DNA from: Actinomycetes bacterium
Lineage (GTDB): Bacteria > Actinomycetota > Acidimicrobiia > Acidimicrobiales > Palsa-688
Assembly: GCA_021821705.1 (NCBI GenBank)
Contig: JAKACE010000008.1
Coordinates: 1-11,307 of the forward strand
Direction: 5' to 3'
DNA length: 11,307 bases
How positions within the stretch are numbered: position 1 is the first letter of the stretch; every line of letters starts with the position of its first letter. The notes below the pieces were generated by a model that had not been told where the DNA came from, did no database searches, and saw nothing but the letters and a program-made list of their open reading frames with translations. Position numbers and translations under genes: made by a program. Below are positions 1 to 6,003 of this stretch, one piece after another.

Positions 1-57
1 AGTGGGGCGCGGCCGGCGTTGTCAGTTTGCACAGGCCCTACTCACAGGAGGCAGCCG

Positions 58-537
58 GTGGGCGACACAGCTCGGCACACGTCCACGGTCCACCTCGAGC
101 TCGAGGACGGGTACCGTGTCAGAGCCGACTTCGGGAAGGGCCAAGGGGTGCTCGTCATGGACGAGCCGGCCCCGCTGGGCGAGGGGTCCGGCCCCAACGC
201 CTCTGCCGTGCTGGCAGCGGCGGTGGCCAACTGCCTCAGCGCCAGCCTGGTCTTCTGTCTGCGCAAAGCCCATGTCGAGGTCAAGTCCCTCGACGCCGAG
301 GTCGACGTCACCACGGCTCGCAACGAGCGGGGCCGCTTACGGGTCTGCGGGCTGCAGGTGAGGCTGCGCCCAGTGGTCGCTCCGGGCCAGGAGGGACGTG
401 TCGAACGCTGCCTCGGGCTGTTCGAGGACTTCTGTGTCGTGACCGAGGCGGTGCGGAGCGGGATCGACGTTGAGGTAACGGTGGACGGGCTGCCGGGGCC
501 GGCGGCCTCGACCGAACGGGAGCGGCCCGCGCCCTGA
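58..537 (+). CDS. OsmC family protein (thiol peroxidase-like fold)
   Basis: This 159-residue protein is recognised as an OsmC/Ohr-superfamily member, a family of small cytoplasmic proteins that often reduce organic hydroperoxides through two cysteines. The family pattern is visible: a short beta-rich N-terminus, then LGEGSGPNAS followed by a helix with Cys59 (VANCLSAS), and a second helix with Cys126 (FEDFCVVTEAVRSG) leading into a final strand IDVEVTV. The length suits the family. The usual Pro after the second cysteine is replaced by Val, as in more divergent members, so peroxidase activity is not assured. I chose the GTG at 58 because AGGAGG at 46-51 lies six bases upstream; an in-frame upstream start at 19 has no such site. 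The gene stands alone and converges on the transporter operon. The family call is solid. The substrate is unknown, and an acyl-thioester or disulfide-related role is possible. Confidence 0.82.
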   Translation: MGDTARHTSTVHLELEDGYRVRADFGKGQGVLVMDEPAPLGEGSGPNASAVLAAAVANCLSASLVFCLRKAHVEVKSLDAEVDVTTARNERGRLRVCGLQVRLRPVVAPGQEGRVERCLGLFEDFCVVTEAVRSGIDVEVTVDGLPGPAASTERERPAP

Positions 538-645
538 GCGACGTCGCGCCCCGGGGCGGAGCCCGGCCCGAGAGGCCGCCCCCGGCGGCAGGAAGGAGGG
601 GACCAGGTCTTGCCGCCGCCAACGGACGGCCCTCGGGGTTGGGTT

Positions 646-688
646 GCCCGGTGGGAGGGTGCGGGACGCGTGTACCCTCTCACCGGGC
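646..688. terminator. Strong convergent-gene hairpin, probable bidirectional terminator
   Basis: Arms 646-660 (GCCCGGTGGGAGGGT) and 674-688 (ACCCTCTCACCGGGC) pair over 15 bp with one G-T mismatch around a 13-base loop. It sits between the 3' ends of the OsmC gene (537) and the solute-binding protein gene (701). Neither side has a T-tract, which is common for GC-rich actinobacterial terminators but leaves rho-independent activity unproven. Two smaller dyads precede it: a 12-bp palindrome CGCCCCGGGGCG at 547-558, and a GCCGCC/GGCGGC stem with a CCC loop at 575-589. Nothing coding was seen in 538-700. Confidence 0.6.
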
Positions 689-700
689 GGGGAGTGGGGC

Positions 701-1978
701 CTACTTGCCCTCTTTGGCGACGACGGAGGCCAGCTCCTGGGCCGACACCACGCCGCGGACGGTGTTGTTGAGCTTCGAGTCGAAGCCGACCATCTGGAAG
801 CCGCTGAAGACGTTGTGGTACTTGTTGAAGTCGTCGTTACCCGAAGCGCCTTCGTAGTTGATCTTCTTGTGCTTCTCGATGAGGGCCCGGCAGGAGGCAT
901 AGGTGTAGCACTTGGTCCCGGGCGGGTCGGACACTGCCATTACGTCCTTGACCCAGACCTTGGGGTCGGTGGAGCCGGCCTTGGTCATGGCCAGTGCCGA
1001 GATGACGACGGAGTCGTACTCGTTGAAGGTCGTGGGCAGGATCGTCTTGGTGTGCCACACCTTCTGGTAGCTGTCCAGGAAGTGGTTGTAGGCCGACCCC
1101 GACGGTGAGGCCGGCAGGGCCGCGGTGAGGTTCTGGGCCGCGGTTGGGCCGAAAGCCTTGGCGTAGGCCCCCTGGGGCGCCGACTGCAGGTCGTCGCCTA
1201 TCCATGGCACGTTCATGTACCCGAGCTGCTGGCCGTCGCTGAACAGAGTAGCGGCCGTCTGGGTGTCCATGGAGTCGAAGATGACGGCCGGCTTGTTCGC
1301 GAACGCCTGGGTCAGCTCGGTGCTGTAGGAGGACTGGCCGGGGGTGAGGGTGATGTCGGTGTCGATCTTGCCACCGAGGGCCTTGAAGGCTTTCTCCAGA
1401 GGCGGGACGAAGCCCTGCGAGTTGGCCGAATTGTCGAAGATGAGCGAAGCGCTCTTCCAGCCGTGATGGATGGCGTAGTAGGCCATGGCGATCGCCTCGT
1501 TGGAGTCCGACGAAGACGTGCGGAAGACGTACGGGTAGCGCATGTTGTCCAGGGTCGTCAGGCCCCCGACCATGAAGTCGACCACATCGTTGGGTTGGAA
1601 CTGGCGTATCACCGCCTCGATCGTCGGGGAGAACGGCCCAACCACCAGCGTCGGGTGGCTGAGCAGGAGCTTGCGGAACGCCGGCAGGGCGTCCACGGAG
1701 TCGGCGCCGTCGTCGACGTAGACCGCCTTCATCTTGTGGCCGAGAACTCCTCCGTTGTGGTTGATCTCGTAGACGCCGACGGCAACGCCGTGGGTCCCCC
1801 ACTGCGACAGCAGCGACTTCGTACCGGTGAAGGGGAACATCCCTCCTACCACCAGCGTGCTCGCAGATGCCTTGGCCTGGGGCAGGCCGTGGGCCGATGC
1901 CGTGCTGGCAGTAGCCCCTACGAGGCTGGCCAGGGCGGCCCCAGCCAGCGCGCTAGCGCGCAGCCTGGTTGCTCTCAT
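701..1978 (-). CDS. Branched-chain-amino-acid-type ABC transporter solute-binding protein
   Basis: This 425-residue secreted receptor belongs to the LivK-like periplasmic-binding family (type I fold, Peripla_BP_6). It would capture a small solute outside the membrane and deliver it to LivH/LivM. The N-terminus is a signal peptide: basic MRATRLR, an Ala/Leu-rich core, and a likely cut after ASA at residue 29. The mature part opens with the family strand LVVGGMFPFTG and continues with EINHNGGVLGHKM, VVGPFSPT and YPYVFRTSSSDS. Cys357 and Cys363 could form a disulfide. There is no lipobox cysteine, unusual for a binding protein of a Gram-positive-type cell. The start is fixed by AGGAGGT at 1986-1992, seven bases upstream. 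It is the last gene of the operon, 86 bp after livF. The substrate cannot be read from sequence; amino acids, amides or short carboxylates are all carried by this family. Confidence 0.93.
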   Translation of the reverse strand: MRATRLRASALAGAALASLVGATASTASAHGLPQAKASASTLVVGGMFPFTGTKSLLSQWGTHGVAVGVYEINHNGGVLGHKMKAVYVDDGADSVDALPAFRKLLLSHPTLVVGPFSPTIEAVIRQFQPNDVVDFMVGGLTTLDNMRYPYVFRTSSSDSNEAIAMAYYAIHHGWKSASLIFDNSANSQGFVPPLEKAFKALGGKIDTDITLTPGQSSYSTELTQAFANKPAVIFDSMDTQTAATLFSDGQQLGYMNVPWIGDDLQSAPQGAYAKAFGPTAAQNLTAALPASPSGSAYNHFLDSYQKVWHTKTILPTTFNEYDSVVISALAMTKAGSTDPKVWVKDVMAVSDPPGTKCYTYASCRALIEKHKKINYEGASGNDDFNKYHNVFSGFQMVGFDSKLNNTVRGVVSAQELASVVAKEGK

Positions 1979-1985
1979 ATGTGTT

Positions 1986-1992
1986 ACCTCCT
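1986..1992 (-). promoter_or_regulatory. Near-perfect Shine-Dalgarno of the solute-binding protein gene
   Basis: On the minus strand AGGAGGT is fully complementary to the 16S rRNA tail and lies seven bases before the ATG at 1978. It is the strongest ribosome binding site I see in the operon, consistent with the usual need for more binding protein than permease. Confidence 0.75.
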
Positions 1993-2010
1993 CATATTGT
2001 TCGGTTGGAG

Positions 2011-2050
2011 CGCGGTGAACCTCTCACCGCGGCAGAGGGGCTCTCCCTCT
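2011..2050 (-). promoter_or_regulatory. Two tandem hairpins in the livF to binding-protein gap
   Basis: In the minus-strand RNA the first hairpin is AGAGGG/CCCTCT (2050-2045 with 2039-2034, 5-base loop). The second is CGCGGTGA/TCACCGCG (2031-2024 with 2018-2011, 5-base loop, perfect 8-bp stem). They fill most of the 86-bp gap (1979-2064) between the livF stop and the binding-protein start, and no T-tract follows. Such structures between transporter genes are known to stabilise a downstream transcript against decay or to act as partial terminators. Either role would set the ratio of binding protein to membrane components. The structure is seen; the role is inferred. Confidence 0.55.
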
Positions 2051-2064
2051 CGTCACCTAAGTAG

Positions 2065-2769
2065 CTATGAACGACCTAGGAATATGGACGGGAGGTCGAG
2101 GGAAGCGATCTCGTCGGCTGTCCCGTTCACGTGGTTCCTCCCGGCGACGAAGATGTGCACGTGGTCGGAGTGCTTCAGGGCGCGTTCGACGTTCTGCTCC
2201 ACGACGACGGCGGCCGTGTTGAGGTGGGATATCCGCTCTATCTGGTTCCACACCACGTCGGTGTAAGCCGGGCTGAGGCCGGCGGTCGGCTCGTCGAGCA
2301 GGATGACGGCGGGGTCCACCATCAAGGCCCGGGCGATGGCAAGCAGGTTCTGCTGGCCCCCGGAGAGAAAGCCGGCTTTCTTGTCGACCGCCTTGGCCAG
2401 GTCGGTGAAGATGCCCAGTACCTCCTCCATGCGCGAGCGCGGGTCGGCGCGCGAGGCGAACCCGCCCACCTCGAGGTTCTCCCTTACGGTCAGCCTCTTG
2501 AAGACGTTGTCGTTCTGGGGCACGTACACCATGCCGTGGCCCGGGATACGGTGGCCGGCCAGGTGCGTGATGTCCACGTCGTTGACGATCACCCGTCCCG
2601 ACATAGGCCGCAGGATGCCCACAAGAGACTTGATGAACGTCGACTTGCCTGCGCCGTTCGGGCCGATGATCGTCGTCACGGTGCCGAGCTCGGCTGTCAG
2701 GGAGATCCCGGTGATGATCGGCGAGCGGCCGTAGCCGGCCGAGACGGCTTCAGCGCACAGTGCCGGCAT
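2065..2769 (-). CDS. livF: Branched-chain-amino-acid-type ABC transporter ATPase LivF
   Basis: This 234-residue cytoplasmic ATPase is one of the two nucleotide-binding subunits of the importer. Walker A is GPNGAGKST (Lys42), the Q-loop is VPQND near 83-87, the ABC signature LSGGQQ is at 135-140, and Walker B ILLDEPTAGLSP has catalytic Glu160. The VVVEQN stretch, with Gln where most ABC ATPases have the switch His, is typical of LivF and separates it from LivG. The length is normal for LivF. The ATG at 2769 has GAGG six bases upstream. It overlaps the 3' end of livG by 20 bp (2750-2769), so the two are probably translationally coupled and made in equal amounts. The family assignment is near certain; the transported solute is not determined. 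Confidence 0.95.
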   Translation of the reverse strand: MPALCAEAVSAGYGRSPIITGISLTAELGTVTTIIGPNGAGKSTFIKSLVGILRPMSGRVIVNDVDITHLAGHRIPGHGMVYVPQNDNVFKRLTVRENLEVGGFASRADPRSRMEEVLGIFTDLAKAVDKKAGFLSGGQQNLLAIARALMVDPAVILLDEPTAGLSPAYTDVVWNQIERISHLNTAAVVVEQNVERALKHSDHVHIFVAGRNHVNGTADEIASLDLPSIFLGRS

Positions 2770-3577
2770 CGATCACCTCGCCCAGATAGGCCTTGACCAC
2801 TTGTTCGTTCTCCCGCAGCCCGCTCAGACGGCCCTCGGCCAAAGTGCGCCCCTCTGCGAGCACGATCACGTGGTCGCATATCCGCTCGACGACGTTCAGG
2901 TTGTGCTCGACCATCAGCACCGTCACGCCGTCGCGCTTGAGGTCCAGGATGTAGCCGCCGATCCGGTCGATGAGGGCCGGGTTGACACCTGCCATCGGCT
3001 CGTCCAGCAACAGGATATTGGGCTGCGCCATCACGGCCCGGGAGATCTCGAGCAGCTTCTTCTGGCCACCGGAGAGCTCGCTGGCCCGGGCGTCGCGCAG
3101 CCTGTACAGACCGTAGGTCTCCAGCAGGTCGAGCGCCCGTTCGATGTTGTCCCTCTCCTGGCGGCGCACCATACCGGGTCGGAGGAAGATGTTCCAGAGG
3201 ACCTCTCCTGCCTGGTCCTTGGCCGCTACGAGCAGGTTCTCCAGCACGGTCAGGCCGCCCAGTTCCCGCGACAGCTGGAAGGTGCGCATGAGGCCCATAC
3301 GGGCGATCCGGTGGCTGGGCCAGTTGGTGACCTCGGTGGCGCCGATGAACTCGCGGCCCCGGTCGCAGGTCATGAAGCCTGACAGGATGTTGACCAGGGT
3401 CGTCTTGCCGGCTCCGTTGGGCCCGATCAGGGCCGTGACCTGGCCCCTCGGCACGTCGAAGCCTGCTCCGTTGACGGCGTGCACGCCCTGGAACGCCTTG
3501 GTGACCCCCTCGCAGCGCAGGGCAGCCTCGCCGAAGGCGCCCCCGCCGGACGAGCCGATGGTGGCAGGAGATTTCAT
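2750..3577 (-). CDS. livG: Branched-chain-amino-acid-type ABC transporter ATPase LivG
   Basis: This 275-residue cytoplasmic ATPase partners LivF in powering uptake. Walker A is IGPNGAGKTT (Lys58), the signature is ELSGGQKK, Walker B is ILLLDEPMAGVNP, and the switch histidine is in VEHNLNVV. The RTFQ motif after RIARMGLM and the C-terminal segment ENEQVVKAYLGE are hallmarks of the LivG branch. The ABC domain begins only near residue 20; the first residues form a Ser/Gly-rich tail, so the N-terminus is slightly longer than usual. The same frame stays open far upstream through livM, but the ATG at 3577 is the right start. It lies just after the livM stop (3583), with GGAGG inside the last livM codons. 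Five bases separate it from livM, and it overlaps livF by 20 bp. Confidence 0.95.
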   Translation of the reverse strand: MKSPATIGSSGGGAFGEAALRCEGVTKAFQGVHAVNGAGFDVPRGQVTALIGPNGAGKTTLVNILSGFMTCDRGREFIGATEVTNWPSHRIARMGLMRTFQLSRELGGLTVLENLLVAAKDQAGEVLWNIFLRPGMVRRQERDNIERALDLLETYGLYRLRDARASELSGGQKKLLEISRAVMAQPNILLLDEPMAGVNPALIDRIGGYILDLKRDGVTVLMVEHNLNVVERICDHVIVLAEGRTLAEGRLSGLRENEQVVKAYLGEVIDAGTVR

Positions 3578-3582
3578 AGCCG

Positions 3583-4626
3583 CTATGCCTCCGGTTTCCC
3601 GGTCGCGTGGGCCAACGCAGCGGCCTCCTCGTCCAGGGTCAGGGTGGCCCCGGTGTTCAGGCGCTCTCGGGCGCCCATGCTCGCCGCCTTGTGCACCCGC
3701 TCGGAAACGAGGCCCTGCGGCCTGAACCAGAGCATGGCCATCAACAGGATGCCGATCACGGCCGCGTCCATGTACTCGATCAGCCCGGGGTGCCCGGGAA
3801 TGGCAGGCAGGAAGGCCGGCAGGTGGACAAGCAGGGTCTCGACGACCAGGGCGCCTACCAGCAGCCCGATGTTGTTGCCGACCCCGCCCACCAGGATCAC
3901 GGCGAACACCACAAAGGTCTCCCCCGGCAACCACGCCGTCGGGTTGAAGGAGCCGCTGAACTGCATGATCAGGCCCCCTCCGATGCCGGCGTAGAAGGAG
4001 CCGATGATCATGGACTTGAGCTGCTGGCGGAAGACGTCCTTGCCCAGAGCGGCGGCAACCACGTCGTCGTCGCGGATGGCCCGGAAGGTGCGCCCCGCCG
4101 GCGAGCGGGTGACCCGGCTCATCACCCACCACATGAGCAGGGCGATGACGCCGGTGACGCCTGCGAAGAACGGGATGAAGGAGTTGGTGTTGAGGTGCAG
4201 AACTCCGGCAAAGGGCTCGGGGACGTTGTACAGCCCGTCGGCACCGTTGAACAGGGGCACGTAGTTGTTGCACACGTCGTAGAGGACAAGTGACAGCGAG
4301 ATGAGCACCATGGCCAGGTAGTCGGTGCGCAGGCGTCGCAGGGCTATCAGGGCGACGACCACGGCGAAGGCGGAGGCAGTGAGGCCGCCGACGAGCAGGT
4401 TGACCGGAAAAGGCAGGCTGAGCCCGAGGATGTAGTACTGGCCCGTGCCGGCCGAGTTGGGCAGGCTCATCACGCCCGTGACGTAGGCGCCGATGGCGAC
4501 GAAGCCTATGTAGGCGAAGTTGAGGATGCCCGTCTCGCCGTACTGGATGTTGAGGCCCATGGCCAGGATGAAATAGTCGAAGAGGAAGAAGACAAGGGTG
4601 AATACGTAGTACCAGGTGCCGTTCAT
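3583..4626 (-). CDS. livM: Branched-chain-amino-acid-type ABC transporter permease LivM
   Basis: This 347-residue polytopic membrane protein is one of the two permease subunits. The family motif NIQYGETGILNFAYIGFVAIGAY lies near the N-terminus, broken here as NIQYGETGILNFAY and IGFVAIGAY. Many hydrophobic segments follow, then the cytoplasmic coupling region around RTFRAIRDDDVVAAALG, where the EAA-like loop contacts the ATPases, then AVILVGGVGNNIGLLVGA. The last 30 or so residues after MLWFRPQGLV are a soluble charged tail, a little longer than in typical LivM. It starts at ATG 4626, seven bases after the livH stop, with a weak GGGAAAGG site inside the end of livH. It forms the membrane channel with LivH. 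Confidence 0.94.
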   Translation of the reverse strand: MNGTWYYVFTLVFFLFDYFILAMGLNIQYGETGILNFAYIGFVAIGAYVTGVMSLPNSAGTGQYYILGLSLPFPVNLLVGGLTASAFAVVVALIALRRLRTDYLAMVLISLSLVLYDVCNNYVPLFNGADGLYNVPEPFAGVLHLNTNSFIPFFAGVTGVIALLMWWVMSRVTRSPAGRTFRAIRDDDVVAAALGKDVFRQQLKSMIIGSFYAGIGGGLIMQFSGSFNPTAWLPGETFVVFAVILVGGVGNNIGLLVGALVVETLLVHLPAFLPAIPGHPGLIEYMDAAVIGILLMAMLWFRPQGLVSERVHKAASMGARERLNTGATLTLDEEAAALAHATGKPEA

Positions 4627-4633
4627 GACGTCG

Positions 4634-5512
4634 CTATGCCTTTCCCGGGCGTGCGAAAAGGCCGCTCGGCCGGACCAGCAGGGTGAGTATGAGGATGACG
4701 AAGGCGATGTCTAGCTTGTAAGCAGGGTTGATGTAAGCGGCCGAGATCTCCGTGGCCAGGCCTATGAGCAGGGCCCCGGCCATGGCCCCGTAGATACTGC
4801 CTACGCCGCCCACGATCACAGCCGCGAAGATGACGAACAGGAACAGCTCGCCGGCTGCGGGAGTGAGGTTTCCCTCGGTGATGCCGAGAACTGTCCCCGA
4901 CAGGCCGGCCAGCGTGCCCGAGAGGAACCAGGTGATCGTGGTTATGCGCTTGGTGTCGATGCCGCTGGTCATGGCCAGCGACGTGTTGTCCGACATGGCC
5001 CGCATCGACTTGCCCAGCCTCGTGGTCTTCAGCAGGGTGTGCACGCCCAGCATGAGCAGGACCGCGATGCCCATGACGATGAGCTGGGCGTTGGTGAGCA
5101 GTATGGGGCCCAGGTGGTGGGCGCGGTCCATGGGCATGTTGAAAAAGCGGACGTCGGCCCCCCAGATCGAATACTCGAGGTTGAGCAGGACCAGTGACAG
5201 CCCGAAGGTCACGATGAGCACGTAGAAGGTCTTCCTGAACCGCCGGGCGAAGGGAGCCAGGATGAAGTGGTTCACCAGCACTGCAAACAGGCCCATGCCG
5301 ACGGACCCGCACACCGTCGCCACCCAGATGTTCAGGTGCAGCAACTCGTTGTTGAGCGCGTACGAGAAGTAGGCGCCCAGCGCCATGAAGTCGCCGTAGG
5401 CGAAATTGATGTAGTTCGTGATCCCGAACTGAAGGCTCAGGCCGACGGCGGAGACGGCGAGGACGGACGCCGTCACCAGGCCGAACCCGACGGACAACCA
5501 GAACAGCTGCAT
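4634..5512 (-). CDS. livH: Branched-chain-amino-acid-type ABC transporter permease LivH
   Basis: This 292-residue polytopic inner-membrane permease is the first gene of the importer operon. Recognisable family stretches are LSLQFGITNYINFAYGDFMALGAY (LSLQFGITNY, then INFAYGDF), the loop KTTRLGKSMRAMSDN with the coupling residues for the ATPases, the AGLSGTVLG segment, and AAVIVGGVGSIYGAMAGALL near the C-terminus, ending LLVRPSGLF. The length is typical. The ATG at 5512 has GGGAG (5520-5524) seven bases upstream. The gene is divergent from the sensor kinase at 6004, and the 491-bp region between them should contain the operon promoter and its control sites. No substrate specificity can be read from the permease. 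Confidence 0.95.
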   Translation of the reverse strand: MQLFWLSVGFGLVTASVLAVSAVGLSLQFGITNYINFAYGDFMALGAYFSYALNNELLHLNIWVATVCGSVGMGLFAVLVNHFILAPFARRFRKTFYVLIVTFGLSLVLLNLEYSIWGADVRFFNMPMDRAHHLGPILLTNAQLIVMGIAVLLMLGVHTLLKTTRLGKSMRAMSDNTSLAMTSGIDTKRITTITWFLSGTLAGLSGTVLGITEGNLTPAAGELFLFVIFAAVIVGGVGSIYGAMAGALLIGLATEISAAYINPAYKLDIAFVILILTLLVRPSGLFARPGKA

Positions 5513-5705
5513 AACCTGTCTCCCAACCCCCTTGCAAGCACTCGAGCGTCACGAACCAACACGCCGATCAGCACCGCATCACCTAAGCGACCAGCCCGTG
5601 CCGTGCTGCCGGCGCTGGGGCCGATCCGGGGATCCGGTGCGTCGAAGCCTCGGTCGACCCAAGACCGTATATATGGCCGGGCGAGCGTGCGAGCTTCGGG
5701 TAGTT

Positions 5706-5722
5706 GAGCAAACGTTATGCTC
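5706..5722. promoter_or_regulatory. Candidate response-regulator operator dyad
   Basis: GAGCA (5706-5710) and TGCTC (5718-5722) form a perfect inverted repeat with a 7-base A/T-rich spacer. It lies in the least GC-rich part of the divergent region, where the CitB/DcuR-type regulator would be expected to bind. A second dyad with the same 5-7-5 geometry but different bases (CGGTC/GACCG) is at 5651-5667. Five-base arms arise by chance easily, so this is a weak call. Confidence 0.25.
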
Positions 5723-5794
5723 GTTGGGTTTGTTTTGCCCTTTCTGCTCATGCCGGCGGTCCTGCTCGGGCAGCCGGGCAAAAGGGCACAGCGG

Positions 5795-5850
5795 GCAGGT
5801 GCCGGGGGGCAGGTGCCGGGGGGCGAGCGCCGGGGGCAAGCGCCTGGGGG
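5795..5850 (+). repeat. Four-copy 14-bp G-rich tandem repeat
   Basis: Units are GCAGGTGCCGGGGG (5795-5808), an identical copy (5809-5822), GCGAGCGCCGGGGG (5823-5836) and CAAGCGCCTGGGGG (5837-5850). Each ends in at least five G, giving four G-runs on the plus strand spaced by nine bases. That could fold as a long-loop G-quadruplex. It lies in the intergenic control region, not in a gene. Confidence 0.8.
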
Positions 5851-5871
5851 CCTCCTGGTCCCAGGCGGCTT
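5838..5871 (+). terminator. Terminator-like hairpin upstream of the kinase gene
   Basis: AAGCGCCTGGG (5838-5848) pairs with CCCAGGC-G-GCTT (5860-5871) over 11 bp with one bulged G, leaving an 11-base loop, and is followed by TTCTC. It would act on a plus-strand transcript started further upstream in the divergent region. It could insulate the kinase gene or attenuate a long leader. Only the structure is supported. Confidence 0.4.
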
Positions 5872-5954
5872 TCTCAGCGCCTCTGTGGTGCTGCCGCCCG
5901 CCTGACGGGCTGCTCATGCCTCAGTCGTAGCTAACCAACGGGCTTAGGTCTGCC

Positions 5955-5983
5955 TTGACAGCAGCCGTGCCACTGGTCACACT
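5955..5983 (+). promoter_or_regulatory. Candidate promoter of the histidine kinase gene
   Basis: A perfect TTGACA at 5955-5960 is followed after 17 bases by CACACT (5978-5983), which keeps the A and final T of the actinobacterial TANNNT -10 pattern. Transcription would start near 5990, giving a very short leader that just contains the GGGAGG ribosome binding site at 5991-5996. Confidence 0.42.
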
Positions 5984-6003
5984 TGCCGCAGGGAGGAACG
6001 TGC

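Larger units (their letters stand above)
5513..6003. promoter_or_regulatory. Divergent control region between the importer operon and the two-component system
   Basis: No convincing gene lies in this 491-bp gap. It contains: the livH ribosome binding site (5520-5524); an 8-bp palindrome CTTGCAAG at 5531-5538; an A/T-rich patch with TATATAT at 5668-5674, possibly part of the livH promoter although no good -35 is seen; dyads CGGTC-7-GACCG (5651-5667) and GAGCA-7-TGCTC (5706-5722); complementary TTTTGCCCTTT (5733-5743) and GGGCAAAAGGGCA (5776-5788); a 14-bp tandem repeat (5795-5850); a terminator-like hairpin (5838-5871); and a TTGACA element before the kinase. A 62-codon open frame at 5717-5905 is discussed as doubtful in the findings. 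Confidence 0.6.

Noticed and set aside
1463..2266. 267-codon plus-strand frame opposite the binding protein and livF
   Set aside because: Antisense shadow; it crosses two real minus-strand genes and has Arg/His/Val-rich low-complexity composition.
2750..4273. 507-codon minus-strand frame covering livG plus half of livM
   Set aside because: The part upstream of 3577 is Arg/Pro/His-rich shadow translation antisense-free but out of frame within livM. The ABC domain and the ribosome binding site place the livG start at 3577.
4623..5552. 309-codon minus-strand frame overlapping livH
   Set aside because: It is a low-complexity Arg/His/Gly-rich frame-shifted reading of livH, which itself matches its family from end to end.
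5795..5850. CRISPR-like array
   Set aside because: The units are 14 bp, directly abutting and without spacers, so this is a simple tandem repeat.
5532..5930. 132-codon plus-strand frame in the control region
   Set aside because: It starts with TTG without a ribosome binding site, is Cys/Arg/Ser-rich with no family likeness, and runs through the tandem repeat.
5983..6003. Upstream TTG start for the histidine kinase
   Set aside because: GGGAGG at 5991-5996 would lie inside the coding sequence. GTG 6004 is correctly spaced from it.
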